Assembly (NCBI GenBank): GCA_016932575.1
Contig: JAFGCO010000071.1
Span: forward strand, 62,001 to 126,000
Source: a bacterium
GTDB taxonomy: Bacteria > Zhuqueibacterota > QNDG01 > JAFGCO01
Direction of reading: 5' to 3'
Length of the DNA: 64,000 bases
In this document: piece after piece, positions 17,650 through 28,352 of the stretch
How the letters are laid out: every line of letters starts with the position of its first letter
Position numbering within the stretch: position 1 is the stretch's first letter
Notes under the pieces: model-generated
What the model was told of the DNA's origin: nothing
Seen by the model: only the letters and a program-made list of their open reading frames with translations
The model's database searches: none
Made by a program: the position numbers and the translations under genes

Positions 17650-18540
17650 GTGACGCAGAAGCAGAAAGATTGGTTTATCGGCAGTATTATTGTGATTATC
17701 ATGATTATTTTGATTTTCACACTGGCCAGTCATCAAAAAGCAGGCCCCCGTTACGATGGTGTGCGATTGTCAGGAAAGGGAGATAAAGTTGCAGTTATTG
17801 AATTAATAGGGCCCATATACAGTGCAAGAGACATTGTCCGGCAATTCAAGAAATATGGCAAGAATAAATCGGTCAAGGCCATTTTATTCAGAATAGAAAG
17901 TCCGGGTGGCGGAATTTCACCCTCCCAGGAAATCTATGAAGCTGTAAAACGGGTACGTGAAGACGGAAAACCTGTTGTGGCTTCTATGGGATCTGTAGCT
18001 GCGTCGGGCGGGTATTATGTGGCGCTGGGCGCAGATACGATTATCGCCAATCCGGGTTCAACCACCGGAAGTATAGGTGTTATTCTTGAGATTACCAATT
18101 TACGGGAATTGTTTCAGAAAGTCGGTATTAAATTTGAGGTGATCAAGACCGGCAGATTCAAAGATACAGGTTCTCCGCATAGGGATTTGACACCTGCCGA
18201 CCGACGTTTTTTACAAAATTTTGTTGACGACGCTTATGAACAATTTATCGATGTGGTCGCTGAAGAAAGGAATATGAAAAAATGGCAAGTGAAACGTCTG
18301 GCCGATGGTCGGGTTTTTACAGGAAGGCAGGCGAAAGAGGAGGGATTGATCGATCTTTTGGGGGATTTTGAAGATGCGGTTGATCTGGCCGCCAGTATGG
18401 GGGGTATTGATGGAGAACCGACACTTGTCAGAGAATATCAGCGTCACCGTTCGATATTCGATCTTTTATTCGAAGAATTGACAAACGTGATTCACGGTAT
18501 GGGGGGGCCGCACCTCGAGTATCGATCCCTGATTGATTAA
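17650..18540 (+). CDS. sppA: Signal peptide peptidase SppA, short form (family S49)
   Basis: Membrane-anchored serine protease that degrades cleaved signal peptides. One N-terminal membrane helix (residues 12-28), then a single S49 domain with nucleophile Ser119 in SVAASGGYYVA and general base Lys171 in GRFKDTGSPHR; the 52-residue spacing equals that of the Bacillus enzyme (Ser147-Lys199). 296 residues is the single-domain form. It starts at GTG, just after AAAGGGATAAC. First gene of a run sppA-HU-bS22-xseA-xseB-dxs. Confidence 0.93.
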   Translation: MTQKQKDWFIGSIIVIIMIILIFTLASHQKAGPRYDGVRLSGKGDKVAVIELIGPIYSARDIVRQFKKYGKNKSVKAILFRIESPGGGISPSQEIYEAVKRVREDGKPVVASMGSVAASGGYYVALGADTIIANPGSTTGSIGVILEITNLRELFQKVGIKFEVIKTGRFKDTGSPHRDLTPADRRFLQNFVDDAYEQFIDVVAEERNMKKWQVKRLADGRVFTGRQAKEEGLIDLLGDFEDAVDLAASMGGIDGEPTLVREYQRHRSIFDLLFEELTNVIHGMGGPHLEYRSLID

Positions 18541-18566
18541 TATGGGAATCCCGAGGGGAGATGACA

Positions 18567-19016
18567 ATGACCAAGGCAGATATTGTGGATATAATTTCCA
18601 AGGGAACAGGGCTTACCAAGGTCGAAACCGCGGCAGTGGTGGATGGACTGCTATTAACGATTGCTCACGCTTTAAAAAATGGAGACCGTGTTGAAATTCG
18701 TAAATTCGGTACATTTTGTTTACGCGAGCGTAAAGAAAAACATGTGATCAATCCGAAAACCGGAAAAATGATGGATATCCCGCATCGAATTGTACCGGAT
18801 TTCAAACCTTCACCTCAACTGAAAGAGGAAGTACTGGAGGCGCTGACCACTTCTGGAAAATTTCAATCGGACACACAGTCAGTGACTCAGCCCGATGCTC
18901 AAATCCAAACCGAAAAACCTGACAAGGAGCAAGACCAGGAACAAGACCAAAACAAAACCGAACCACCCCCTTCTTTGGATTTTGAATGGGATGATGATTT
19001 TTTTAAATTGGAATAA
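18567..19016 (+). CDS. HU/IHF-family DNA-binding protein with long acidic tail
   Basis: Residues 1-90 are a complete HU fold: TKADIVDIISKGTGLTKVE, the GDRVEIRKFGTFCLRERK beta arm start and IPHRIVPDFKPSPQLKE. Residues 91-149 are an extra low-complexity tail rich in Q, D, E and P (DKEQDQEQDQNK) that ends in an acidic-aromatic peptide FEWDDDFFKLE. Ordinary HU proteins lack this. ATG 18567 is taken because GAGGGGAG ends 6 bp before it; ATG 18561 is flush with that site. The acidic end could act as a partner-binding hook; this is inference. Confidence 0.88.
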   Translation: MTKADIVDIISKGTGLTKVETAAVVDGLLLTIAHALKNGDRVEIRKFGTFCLRERKEKHVINPKTGKMMDIPHRIVPDFKPSPQLKEEVLEALTTSGKFQSDTQSVTQPDAQIQTEKPDKEQDQEQDQNKTEPPPSLDFEWDDDFFKLE

Positions 19017-19063
19017 ATGAATAATAAATAAATAGAAAAGCCTGCAGAAAGGAGGAAACCGAT

Positions 19064-19159
19064 TTGCCCTGTGGAAAGAAGCGAAAACGGCATAAAATCG
19101 CCACACATAAGCGTAAAAAGCGTTTGCGTAAAAATCGTCATAAGAAAAAATTGAAATGA
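19064..19159 (+). CDS. AURKAIP1/COX24-domain ribosomal protein (bS22/mS38-like), 31 residues
   Basis: A gene too short for normal ORF calling. It starts with TTG, ends TGA at 19157-19159, and has a perfect AAAGGAGG site at 19048-19055. The product is almost all basic: MPCGKKRKRHKIATHKRKKR, then LRKNRHKKKLK. This is the pattern of the AURKAIP1/COX24 domain, known in mitochondrial mS38 and small bacterial ribosomal proteins near the decoding centre. The next gene, xseA, starts inside its stop codon (ATGA overlap), so the two are translationally coupled. Confidence 0.88.
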   Translation: MPCGKKRKRHKIATHKRKKRLRKNRHKKKLK

Positions 19160-20397
19160 GTTTTTTTGAAAATGACATTCATGTGAATGAACTACCCTCC
19201 GACAGGAGGGTTTATTCTGTTTCAGATTTGACACGCGAAGTGAAGCTGACACTGGAAAATCACTTTCCTCCTGTCTGGGTGGAAGGTGAAATATCCAATT
19301 TCAAACGGCACAGTTCCGGCCATTTTTATTTTTCTCTAAAGGATGAATATGCACAGTTGAGCTGTACGATGTGGCGAGGAAGAAATCAGGGCTTATTGTT
19401 TAATCCTGAGGATGGCATGAAAGTGCTGGCGATGGGGAACATGACTGTTTACGAGCGTCAGGGCAGATATCAGCTTGATGTGATGCTGATGCAGCCCGCG
19501 GGTATCGGTGAGCTGCAAATGGCATTTGAATCGATGAAGCAGCGATTAAAAGAGGAAGGTCTGTTTGATTCTGAATATAAACAATCTCTTCCTGAGTTTC
19601 CCCAGCGCATTGGTATCGTGACATCTCCAACAGGCGCTGCCATACGTGACATTGTCAGTGTGGTTCATCGACGTTTTCCGGGTGTGCAAATAATTCTTTA
19701 TCCGGTACGTGTACAGGGGTCAGGTGCCGCCGAGGAAATTGCTCAGGCGATTGATACATTCAATGAATATGGCGGGGTGGATGTTCTCATCGTAGGACGC
19801 GGGGGGGGGTCTCTGGAAGATTTATGGGCGTTCAACGAAGAAATTGTGGCCAGGGCTATTTTCAAGTCGTCGATTCCGGTCATTTCTGCGGTCGGTCATG
19901 AAGTTGACTTTTCAATCAGCGACTTTGTCTCAGATGTACGGGCTCCCACACCCTCCGCTGCGGCTGAATTGGTGGTTCGAGACCGGGAAGACCTCCACCA
20001 TATGCTTTCGTTTCACGCTCTGCGTATGTGGAGATTTTTACAAAGAAAGATCAGCATAGAAAAGGAACGAGTGACAGCAATCAAACACAGGTATGCCTTT
20101 CGACAGCCTCTGGATTGTGTCCGCGAAAACAGGCTGCGTATGGATGAAATCCATCGATCCATGGAACGCAGTTATCAGCATCGTCTGGAGGAAGAGATTT
20201 TAAATGTATCGCGATTGAAAGCCAGGCTTCGTGCATTGAATCCCAGGGGAGTGCTTGATCGCGGATACAGTATTACTACACGTATTCGGGATGGCGCAGT
20301 ACTTAGAGGATCCAAAGAGACAGAAGTTCAAGAGCACCTGAGAATTCAGCTTGCCAAAGGCGCTGTTCGCACTGTTGTTGAAGAAGTGGAGGAGTGA
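19156..20397 (+). CDS. xseA: Exodeoxyribonuclease VII large subunit
   Basis: Catalytic subunit of the single-strand-specific nuclease. An OB-fold domain (residues 18-115: VWVEGEISNFKRHSSGHFYFSLKD) is followed by the catalytic core with RIGIVTSPTGAAIRDI, VGRGGGSLEDLWAFNEE and AVGHEVDFSISDFVSDVRAPTPSAAAE, then coiled helices. 413 residues, complete. Overlaps the tiny ribosomal gene by 4 bp and is 3 bp ahead of xseB. Confidence 0.97.
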   Translation: MSFFENDIHVNELPSDRRVYSVSDLTREVKLTLENHFPPVWVEGEISNFKRHSSGHFYFSLKDEYAQLSCTMWRGRNQGLLFNPEDGMKVLAMGNMTVYERQGRYQLDVMLMQPAGIGELQMAFESMKQRLKEEGLFDSEYKQSLPEFPQRIGIVTSPTGAAIRDIVSVVHRRFPGVQIILYPVRVQGSGAAEEIAQAIDTFNEYGGVDVLIVGRGGGSLEDLWAFNEEIVARAIFKSSIPVISAVGHEVDFSISDFVSDVRAPTPSAAAELVVRDREDLHHMLSFHALRMWRFLQRKISIEKERVTAIKHRYAFRQPLDCVRENRLRMDEIHRSMERSYQHRLEEEILNVSRLKARLRALNPRGVLDRGYSITTRIRDGAVLRGSKETEVQEHLRIQLAKGAVRTVVEEVEE

Positions 20398-20400
20398 TCA

Positions 20401-20655
20401 TTGAATACGTCGAATAAAAAGAGCCGGTCAATTTCTTTTGAAGAGGCATTTCAAAAACTTGAACAGATTGCTGATCGTCTTGAAAGCGGAGAGGTGCCGC
20501 TGGAAGAATCAATGAGGGTATTCGAAGAAGGAGTGGCTTTGGTAAAAGTCTGTACTGAAAAGCTGGACGCGGCCGAAGCTCAACTTCAAAAGCTGGTAAA
20601 AAGCGAAGATGGTTTTCAACTGGAACTGATGGGCGCATCGGAGTCGTCCGATTGA
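20401..20655 (+). CDS. xseB: Exodeoxyribonuclease VII small subunit
   Basis: 84 residues with the family signature SFEEAFQKLEQIADRLESGEVPLEESMRVFEEGVAL. Starts at TTG with GGAGGAG just ahead, 3 bp after xseA, as expected for the partner subunit. The C-terminal QLELMGASESSD is a short extension. Confidence 0.95.
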   Translation: MNTSNKKSRSISFEEAFQKLEQIADRLESGEVPLEESMRVFEEGVALVKVCTEKLDAAEAQLQKLVKSEDGFQLELMGASESSD

Positions 20656-20705
20656 TTTTTTAAATAGAATCATGACATGGATCAGGGATTCGTGTTCATC
20701 AGTTC

Positions 20706-22616
20706 ATGATAAACAAGCAAAATATGAAGGCTGGATGCATGCAGAAACTGCTTGATAAAATTCAGTATCCCGAGGATTTAAAGAAGCTTAATATTGAGCA
20801 ACTGCCCCAATTGGCAGAAGAGATCCGTACATTTTTGGTTGAACAGGTCTCCAAAACAGGCGGGCATCTTGCGCCCAATCTGGGTGTGGTTGAATTGACA
20901 CTGGCCCTGCATTATGTGTTTGATATGCCAAAAGATAAAATTGTCTGGGATGTCGGTCATCAGGCCTATGTACATAAAATTCTGACCGGAAGAAAAGACA
21001 GATTTCATACCCTCCGTCAATATGGAGGTATCAGCGGTTTTCCAAAAATTTCTGAAAGTGAGTACGATGTATTTGGTGTCGGTCATGCTTCCACATCCAT
21101 CTCAGCGGCATATGGAATGGCTGTGGCCCGTGATTTAAACCAGGATGACTTTTCCGTTGTCGCTGTCATTGGCGACGGAGCAATGACCGGCGGTCTTGCG
21201 CTTGAAGGGCTTAACAACGCCGGTGGCTCCAGGCGTGATTTTATCGTGATTCTCAATGACAACCGCATGTCCATTTCTCCCAACGTCGGTGCTTTATCCA
21301 AGGCTCTGACGCAAGTGATTACAACGTCTCTTTATAATCGGGTAAAGGAAGATATCTGGGAATTGACAGGGAGGTTGCCCCGGGGTGCACGAACCCTTCG
21401 AAAAATTATTCAGCGTATTGAAGAAGCCCTGAAAATGATGTTGATTCCGGGGCAGTTTTTTGAAAGGATGGGATTCCGATACTTCGGTCCGGTAAGCGGA
21501 CACAATATCGATCGGATGATCCGGATTTTTCGTGAAATTAAAAAACTGCACGGCCCGATTCTGGTCCATTTACACTCGGTCAAGGGCAAGGGATACAAGT
21601 TTGCTGAAGAGGACGCGACAAAATTTCACGGACTGGGATCATTCTGCCCGGAAACGGGAAATGCAAAACCCAGGAAAGCTCCGCCGTATAACGAAATTTT
21701 TGGAACTGCTTTGGTTGAACTTGCAGAAAAAGATGAAAAAATTATCGGTATCACGGCAGCAATGGCACATGGAACAGGGCTCATTCATTTACAAAAACGG
21801 TTCCCGCAACGGTTTTTTGATGTGGGAATCGCAGAGCAGCATGCGGTTACCTTTGCAGCAGGTATGGCCCTTCAGGGATTGAAACCTGTGGTAGCCATTT
21901 ATTCCACCTTTTTACAGCGTGCGTATGACCAGCTTATTCATGATGTGGGCCTGCAAAAGCTGCCAATTGTTTTTGTTCTGGATCGGGGCGGTCTGGTTGG
22001 AGAAGATGGTCCCACGCACCATGGCAGCTTCGATCTCAGTTATCTGCGGATTATTCCCAATTTTGTGATTATGGCGCCTCGGGATGAAAATGAGCTTCGC
22101 GATATGCTGTATACAGCCCTGAATTATGAAGATGGCCCGGTTGCCATTCGATATCCGAGAGGAGAAAGCCTGGGTCTGCCAAGAAAGCCGAAATTGGAGA
22201 TGATTCCAATTGGTAAAAGCATCGTGGAACGTACGGGGAAGCATGTGGCCATTCTGGCAGCCGGAGACCGGGTTGTTCCTGTGCTGGATGTGGCTTCTCA
22301 GTTGGAAAAAAGGAAAATCATGGCAGAAGTGGTTAATGTCCGGTTTATCAAACCCCTTGACCGTGTCATGCTTGAAAATATAACCCGACGGTTTAAGCAT
22401 GTGGTGACCGTAGAAAATAACTGCATGATCGGGGGCATGGGAAGCGCGGTAGCCGAGTGGATGGCCGAGGCTCAGGTAACGGACGTCACTTTGCACCGTT
22501 TCGGATTAAAGGATGAATTCATACCGCATGGCAGTCTGTGCGATTTATGGGATTATGTCGGCTTCAGTACCCATCTGTTAACCAATGCAATAGAAAAATG
22601 TGTCAAAAAGAAGTAA
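20706..22616 (+). CDS. dxs: 1-deoxy-D-xylulose-5-phosphate synthase
   Basis: Thiamine-diphosphate enzyme joining pyruvate and glyceraldehyde-3-phosphate, first step of the MEP isoprenoid pathway. Visible: GHLAPNLGVVELTLALHYVF, the catalytic-loop region IVWDVGHQAYVHKILTGR, the TPP motif GDGAMTGGLALEGLNNAG, the transketolase pyrimidine domain DVGIAEQHAVTFAAGMA and the C-terminal domain. 636 residues, complete. ATG 20706, 20724 and 20739 are all possible starts; homology begins near QKLLDKI, so the last is also reasonable. dxs often follows xseB in bacteria. Confidence 0.97.
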   Translation: MINKQNMKAGCMQKLLDKIQYPEDLKKLNIEQLPQLAEEIRTFLVEQVSKTGGHLAPNLGVVELTLALHYVFDMPKDKIVWDVGHQAYVHKILTGRKDRFHTLRQYGGISGFPKISESEYDVFGVGHASTSISAAYGMAVARDLNQDDFSVVAVIGDGAMTGGLALEGLNNAGGSRRDFIVILNDNRMSISPNVGALSKALTQVITTSLYNRVKEDIWELTGRLPRGARTLRKIIQRIEEALKMMLIPGQFFERMGFRYFGPVSGHNIDRMIRIFREIKKLHGPILVHLHSVKGKGYKFAEEDATKFHGLGSFCPETGNAKPRKAPPYNEIFGTALVELAEKDEKIIGITAAMAHGTGLIHLQKRFPQRFFDVGIAEQHAVTFAAGMALQGLKPVVAIYSTFLQRAYDQLIHDVGLQKLPIVFVLDRGGLVGEDGPTHHGSFDLSYLRIIPNFVIMAPRDENELRDMLYTALNYEDGPVAIRYPRGESLGLPRKPKLEMIPIGKSIVERTGKHVAILAAGDRVVPVLDVASQLEKRKIMAEVVNVRFIKPLDRVMLENITRRFKHVVTVENNCMIGGMGSAVAEWMAEAQVTDVTLHRFGLKDEFIPHGSLCDLWDYVGFSTHLLTNAIEKCVKKK

Positions 22617-23183
22617 ATATTCAATCATATATTTATCTCCATACATTTGACCCCGCCAGAAATTCAGGAAAGCTGAACCATCATGCATTTCTTTTCGTCG
22701 TGACGAGTTAGATACGGCATGCTCAGAAAATCGCATTTTTTTTGTTACAATTGATTCATATAAATTACATAACTTTTATTTGCATTTTTAAGTGCTTGAT
22801 TGTATTATATTCATGTCTTTAGGGAAATGTTCTTTGGAATTGGCATCAGGGAATAGAATCCTTTGTCATGTTTGTCATCTTTGAATTTTGCATTAAATAC
22901 TTATCCATGATATCTTATTTTTCTTTTGGTTATAATCCTCATGCAATTTAAGCTGTGGATGAGAACCTTATCATTCCTTTCATAATATTTCCTTCTCAAA
23001 TTAATTCTAGCCTGATATCTATTTTTTTATAAAAGTTTTAGGAAGATATCATTTCTTTTTCCCTTTCCCTGAGCCGATGATAATAAGTAAGGAGGTAAAA
23101 TCCAAAAACATTTTTTGGGTGGATGGGGCGAATAGAAGATAAGGACAGGTGCAGTCACTGCATCGATTTAAAGGGAAAAAGCG
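22617..23183. other. AT-rich intergenic region with a promoter candidate
   Basis: 567 bp without a gene. A possible sigma-70 promoter is TTGCAT (22780-22785), 17 bp, TATTAT (22803-22808). A strong Shine-Dalgarno-like TAAGGAGGT lies near 23090 with no start codon in reach; the frame after it ends within a few codons. TGCAGTCACTGCA, a 13-bp palindrome, lies near 23150. Confidence 0.5.
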
Positions 23184-24170
23184 ATGAAAATCAAAAACTG
23201 GAAGCGGGAAGACGGTTTCTGGTCGGCTGTATTTTTACTGCTGATGGTCGGCCTGGGAACCATGGCATTATCATCTTATTTGATAATGCAGAAAGAAGCA
23301 GAGAATACGGTTAATAATGCCATAGCACTGCAGGCTGACTATTCTGCCACTGGCGCTGCGTATTATGCTCTCGCGGCTTTTCGTCAGGGGATTATGAATG
23401 ATGGTGATGTCCAGACAGTAGACATTGCCGGTATTAGCTGTGACATATATTTAAATGAACTCACAGTGGATGATGAGACAAATTTTTATATCAATGTGAA
23501 TGGTTTCACTGATGAAGGGGTAGGGAGAAGTGTAGAAATAAAACTTTCAGCACTCTTTGATTTCGCTGGATGCGCAATCAACTGTGAAAAAGATGTCGGC
23601 GATAAAGTCAAGGCAAAAGCTGAAGGCGGCAGTGTGCATATTCCCAGTTTAATCGTTGAGAATACGCCTTTGCCACCCATTGATACAGCCTCTTTAATTG
23701 CACACGCGAATGTGTATGTGACCTCAAAAAGCGATCTGGTGGATGGATTTCCTGCAAACCTTACCGCTGTTTGTCCGGATGATCCGTTTTATCAGGCTGA
23801 TTGTATGACACCAAATATTATTTATGTAGCTCCGGGGGTTGGTCTGGATTTAAAAGGTGGCGGAGGGTGGAGAACAATAAGCGGTATATTTATTACAGAC
23901 GGAGATGTTATTACGAATGGAGGGCATACAGAAATTGATGGGGTTGTATTTGTCACCAATCCTGATGCCACTGTGGAGATGAAAGGAAATCATGGCGGAA
24001 GAGCACATGTTGTAGGAGGTATTGTTTCTTATGGCGTCGTTGATGGTAAAAATCCCTGGGTTGAACACAAGCGGGAATATATGGATTTCTTTGCCCAATA
24101 TGTCGGAGGGGGCAGGGATGATGCTAAAATTCTAAGCTGGAAATATATCGATGAGTTTAACGGGATATAA
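23184..24170 (+). CDS. PilX/type-IV-pilus-assembly-like surface protein
   Basis: 328 residues. The N-terminus has a short basic leader, a glycine, then one long helix (EDG/FWSAVFLLLMVGLGTMA and the helix through ATGAAYYALAAFRQGI), the arrangement of PilX/type II pseudopilin-like proteins processed by prepilin peptidase, though the +1/+5 residues are not classic. The remainder is glycine-rich and beta-strand-like (GIFITDGDVITNGGHTEIDGVVFVTNPDATVEMKG), reminiscent of polymer-forming or DUF7305-type domains in pilus proteins. No other pilus genes are near. AAAGGG is a weak ribosome site. Confidence 0.55.
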   Translation: MKIKNWKREDGFWSAVFLLLMVGLGTMALSSYLIMQKEAENTVNNAIALQADYSATGAAYYALAAFRQGIMNDGDVQTVDIAGISCDIYLNELTVDDETNFYINVNGFTDEGVGRSVEIKLSALFDFAGCAINCEKDVGDKVKAKAEGGSVHIPSLIVENTPLPPIDTASLIAHANVYVTSKSDLVDGFPANLTAVCPDDPFYQADCMTPNIIYVAPGVGLDLKGGGGWRTISGIFITDGDVITNGGHTEIDGVVFVTNPDATVEMKGNHGGRAHVVGGIVSYGVVDGKNPWVEHKREYMDFFAQYVGGGRDDAKILSWKYIDEFNGI

Positions 24171-24216
24171 TATTTGATGGTTTAAAAATAATATCTTTGG
24201 GACATTAGTGATCACT

Positions 24217-24252
24217 ATGCCACTCCATTGCAGAGGAGTGGCATTTTTTTTT
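24217..24252 (+). terminator. Rho-independent terminator after the PilX-like gene
   Basis: ATGCCACTCC pairs with GGAGTGGCAT (10 bp, 8-nt loop), followed by nine T. Confidence 0.95.
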
Positions 24253-24314
24253 AAAAAATCTTGAAATTATCAAAAGCATTTACTATCATAGTCTTGATAT
24301 CAAATGGATGAATT

Positions 24315-25187
24315 ATGATGACACTGGGTATTTACGCTAATATTCAAAAACCAAAAGTCCGGGAGATGCTTCATTCGTTTTGTGCCTGGGCCCGGAAGAA
24401 GAATCTGGTTTTACTGAGCAGTCAGTATTTGCAGGAATTTCTTCAGATTGACGGCAATGTTATCCGGGTGGTTTCTGAAGATGAATTTGTGCGCCAGAGC
24501 GAAATCTTATTGGTCATGGGCGGCGACGGTACCATGCTGGCGGCGGCCCGGCTGGTTGGGAAGACCGGGACGCCACTGTTGGGCGTGAATTTGGGGGGGT
24601 TGGGATTTCTCGCCGAGCTTTCAGTCGAAGAACTTTATCAGAAAATGGATGCAGTACTGTCCGGTGCTTATCAGATTCAGAAGCGTATGGTGCTTTATGT
24701 TGATTTTCAGTCTTCAGAACAACATCAAAATCTTTACGCATTGAATGATGTGGTCATTCACCGGGGGGGGACATCACGTTTGATAAATATCGATGTTCAG
24801 GTGAACAGTCAATATTTTAATACCTATCATGCAGATGGGATGATCATATCGACGCCCACAGGTTCGACAGCGTATTCATTATCTGCGGGCGGTCCGATTT
24901 TAATTCCGGAAATGGAAGCGATCATTTTGAATCCAATATGTCCACATGAACTTACTGCCAGACCGGCGGTTATTCCAGGTGATCATACAGTGAGTGTCCG
25001 CGTTTTACCTACGGATATTCCAGCTTCCCTGACTGTCGATGGTCAGGTCAATGTTATACTGGATAACAAAACCGAAATTGTTATGAAAAAAGCCGATTAC
25101 TGCATTCGAAGTGTGATTTTTGAGGATTCTGCATTTTTCGATGTGCTTCGGAAAAAGTTGAAATGGGGTGGTGGCGTGAATAAATAA
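24315..25187 (+). CDS. nadK: NAD kinase
   Basis: Makes NADP from NAD. The signature VMGGDGTMLAAARL is the catalytic GGDGT motif; LNDVVIHRG carries the NE/D motif and YHADGMIISTPTGSTAYSLSAGGPI is the NAD-binding conserved block. 290 residues, complete. Two consecutive ATG codons (24315, 24318) could start it; no strong ribosome site. Confidence 0.96.
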   Translation: MMTLGIYANIQKPKVREMLHSFCAWARKKNLVLLSSQYLQEFLQIDGNVIRVVSEDEFVRQSEILLVMGGDGTMLAAARLVGKTGTPLLGVNLGGLGFLAELSVEELYQKMDAVLSGAYQIQKRMVLYVDFQSSEQHQNLYALNDVVIHRGGTSRLINIDVQVNSQYFNTYHADGMIISTPTGSTAYSLSAGGPILIPEMEAIILNPICPHELTARPAVIPGDHTVSVRVLPTDIPASLTVDGQVNVILDNKTEIVMKKADYCIRSVIFEDSAFFDVLRKKLKWGGGVNK

Positions 25188-25272
25188 TGCTGATCTTCCA
25201 TTGATTACACTTTACTATACTATTTAAAATTAAAATATCTATATATTATAATTTCCACATAAAAAATTTCTC

Positions 25273-25300
25273 TTGACAAATTTAAAAAATTCATTATATT
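25273..25300 (+). promoter_or_regulatory. Promoter of groES-groEL
   Basis: TTGACA (25273-25278), 16-bp spacer, TATATT (25295-25300). The predicted start near 25307 is directly before the CIRCE operator. Confidence 0.8.
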
Positions 25301-25313
25301 TAGGGTGTTAAAA

Positions 25314-25340
25314 TTAGCAGTCAATGCAATAGAGTGCTAA
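25314..25340. promoter_or_regulatory. CIRCE operator (HrcA site)
   Basis: TTAGCAGTC-N9-GAGTGCTAA: the 9-9-9 inverted repeat of CIRCE with one mismatch in the left arm (consensus TTAGCACTC). It sits just after the groESL promoter, so heat-shock control by HrcA is expected. hrcA is not in the window. Confidence 0.93.
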
Positions 25341-25390
25341 TAAATAACATTTTTATTTACTAAAAATATTAAACATAAGGAGGGTTGTAT

Positions 25391-25675
25391 ATGAAACTGA
25401 AGCCTCTGGAAGACAGGGTTGTAATTCAACCCGCTCCGCCGGATGAAAAGGTACAGGGCGGTATTATTATCCCGGATACAGCTAAAGAAAAACCCCAGCG
25501 CGGCAAAGTAGTTGCGGTCGGTCCGGGAAAGGCATCTGACAGCGGTCAGATTGTGAAAATGACGGTCAAAGTCGGTGATACAGTGTTATATGGTAAGTAT
25601 TCAGGTACGGAAGTCACTGTGGACGGTGAAGAATATCTGATTGTCCGTGAAAGTGACATTCTGGCAATCGTTTAA
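25391..25675 (+). CDS. groES: Co-chaperonin GroES
   Basis: 94-residue lid of the chaperonin. [28 protein letters not shown] includes the mobile loop; [33 protein letters not shown] is the usual C-terminal half. ATG 25391 is used because AAGGAGG lies 7 bp ahead; the frame is open from TTG 25385. Confidence 0.98.
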   Translation: MKLKPLEDRVVIQPAPPDEKVQGGIIIPDTAKEKPQRGKVVAVGPGKASDSGQIVKMTVKVGDTVLYGKYSGTEVTVDGEEYLIVRESDILAIV

Positions 25676-27349
<1,674 letters not shown>

Positions 27350-27384
27350 TTCGTTTTTTACAGCAATCAATGAATATCTAAATC

Positions 27385-27423
27385 AACCTCCGGAAGGTGT
27401 GAAACCTCCCGGAGGTTTTTTTT
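27385..27423 (+). terminator. Rho-independent terminator after groEL
   Basis: AACCTCCGG (27385-27393) pairs with CCGGAGGTT (27409-27417), followed by a T-run to 27423. Confidence 0.93.
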
Positions 27424-27524
27424 GAAACCTTATATTTTACAGTGTATTTTATAAGTAGAAACATGATTGTCAACCCGGGTTTCATAGTTCTCATAATTCA
27501 ACCTTAAGCAGGGAGGGCTGAGCC

Positions 27525-28154
27525 ATGAAAGACAGTACCTACCAAAAATTCAAACTTCAGTACCGAAAACTGCTGGAAACGGGAATGGTGATTTCCCTGC
27601 TGTTCTGTGTGATTCTATTTCAGGGATCGAAAAGGTTTGAGATCAGTAAGGACAGGATTCAGCTGGAATTGCCGAAAATAACACAGATCGATGCCGTTGC
27701 TACGGAACATAAAGTAAAAAAAGCGCAAGTGGCGAAACCCACGATCCCCGTGCCGTCGGTTGAAGAAGATATATTTGATCCTGAGGATATTTTTACTCTG
27801 CCGGATATATTGAATATGCCGGAACCCCCTGTCCCAACAGAAATCGATGAACCTCATTTCAAAGCAGTTCAGAAACAGGCCGTTCCAATCGGTGGATTTA
27901 AAGCAATTTTACATCATCTCGAATATCCGGAATTGGCAAAACTGGCAAATATTGAAGGCCGTGTCGTGGTCTGGGCAAAAATCGATGAAAAGGGGAATGT
28001 GGTTAAAACTCAGATTTACAAGTCCATTGGTTTTGAGGCCTGTGACCAGAATGCCATGAAAGCCATTCAGGCAGTAAAATGGGAACCAGCTATGCAAAGG
28101 GACAAGCCGGTAACTGTATGGGTGAGTGTGCCTGTGGATTTTAAACTTCGGTAA
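27525..28154 (+). CDS. TonB-family C-terminal domain protein
   Basis: 209 residues. One N-terminal membrane helix (about residues 17-33, LETGMVISLLFCVILF), a proline-rich periplasmic linker (PTIPVPSVEEDIF ... PEPPVPTEI), and a TonB C-terminal domain: LEYPELAKLANIEGRVVVWAKIDEKGNV, then ACDQNAMKAIQAVKWEPAMQ and VWVSVPVDFKL. It would carry proton-motive energy to outer-membrane receptors, but no ExbB/ExbD or receptor gene is adjacent, so it may serve a partner elsewhere. GGGAGGGCTGAGCC precedes the ATG. Confidence 0.88.
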   Translation: MKDSTYQKFKLQYRKLLETGMVISLLFCVILFQGSKRFEISKDRIQLELPKITQIDAVATEHKVKKAQVAKPTIPVPSVEEDIFDPEDIFTLPDILNMPEPPVPTEIDEPHFKAVQKQAVPIGGFKAILHHLEYPELAKLANIEGRVVVWAKIDEKGNVVKTQIYKSIGFEACDQNAMKAIQAVKWEPAMQRDKPVTVWVSVPVDFKLR

Positions 28155-28160
28155 TGATAA

Positions 28161-28190
28161 ACCTCCGGGGAGCTGCAAGCTTTCGGAGGT
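28161..28190 (+). terminator. Hairpin after the TonB-like gene (weak terminator)
   Basis: ACCTCCG pairs with CGGAGGT, with an inner AGCT/AGCT. No T-run follows. Its outer stem is the same sequence as that of the groEL terminator. Confidence 0.45.
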
Positions 28191-28352
28191 GGATAATGCA
28201 AATAATCTCTTGATTATCTTTCCATTTTGTTTATTTTATATTTATCCATCAGAAAATAATCCATGGGGAAGGGCATGCACTCCTGATAAATAACAAATGA
28301 AAAAATGTTGCCTGGAGTCAGCGGGATATCATTTTCAGCAAAGGAGTGCACT

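Noticed and set aside
23123-23314. 63-codon plus-strand frame overlapping the PilX-like gene
   Set aside because: It overlaps the signal helix of 23184-24170 in another frame and has no family pattern, despite a Shine-Dalgarno-like sequence 30 bp upstream.
25188-25270. Riboswitch or attenuator before groESL
   Set aside because: Only AT-rich sequence before the promoter; regulation is fully explained by CIRCE.
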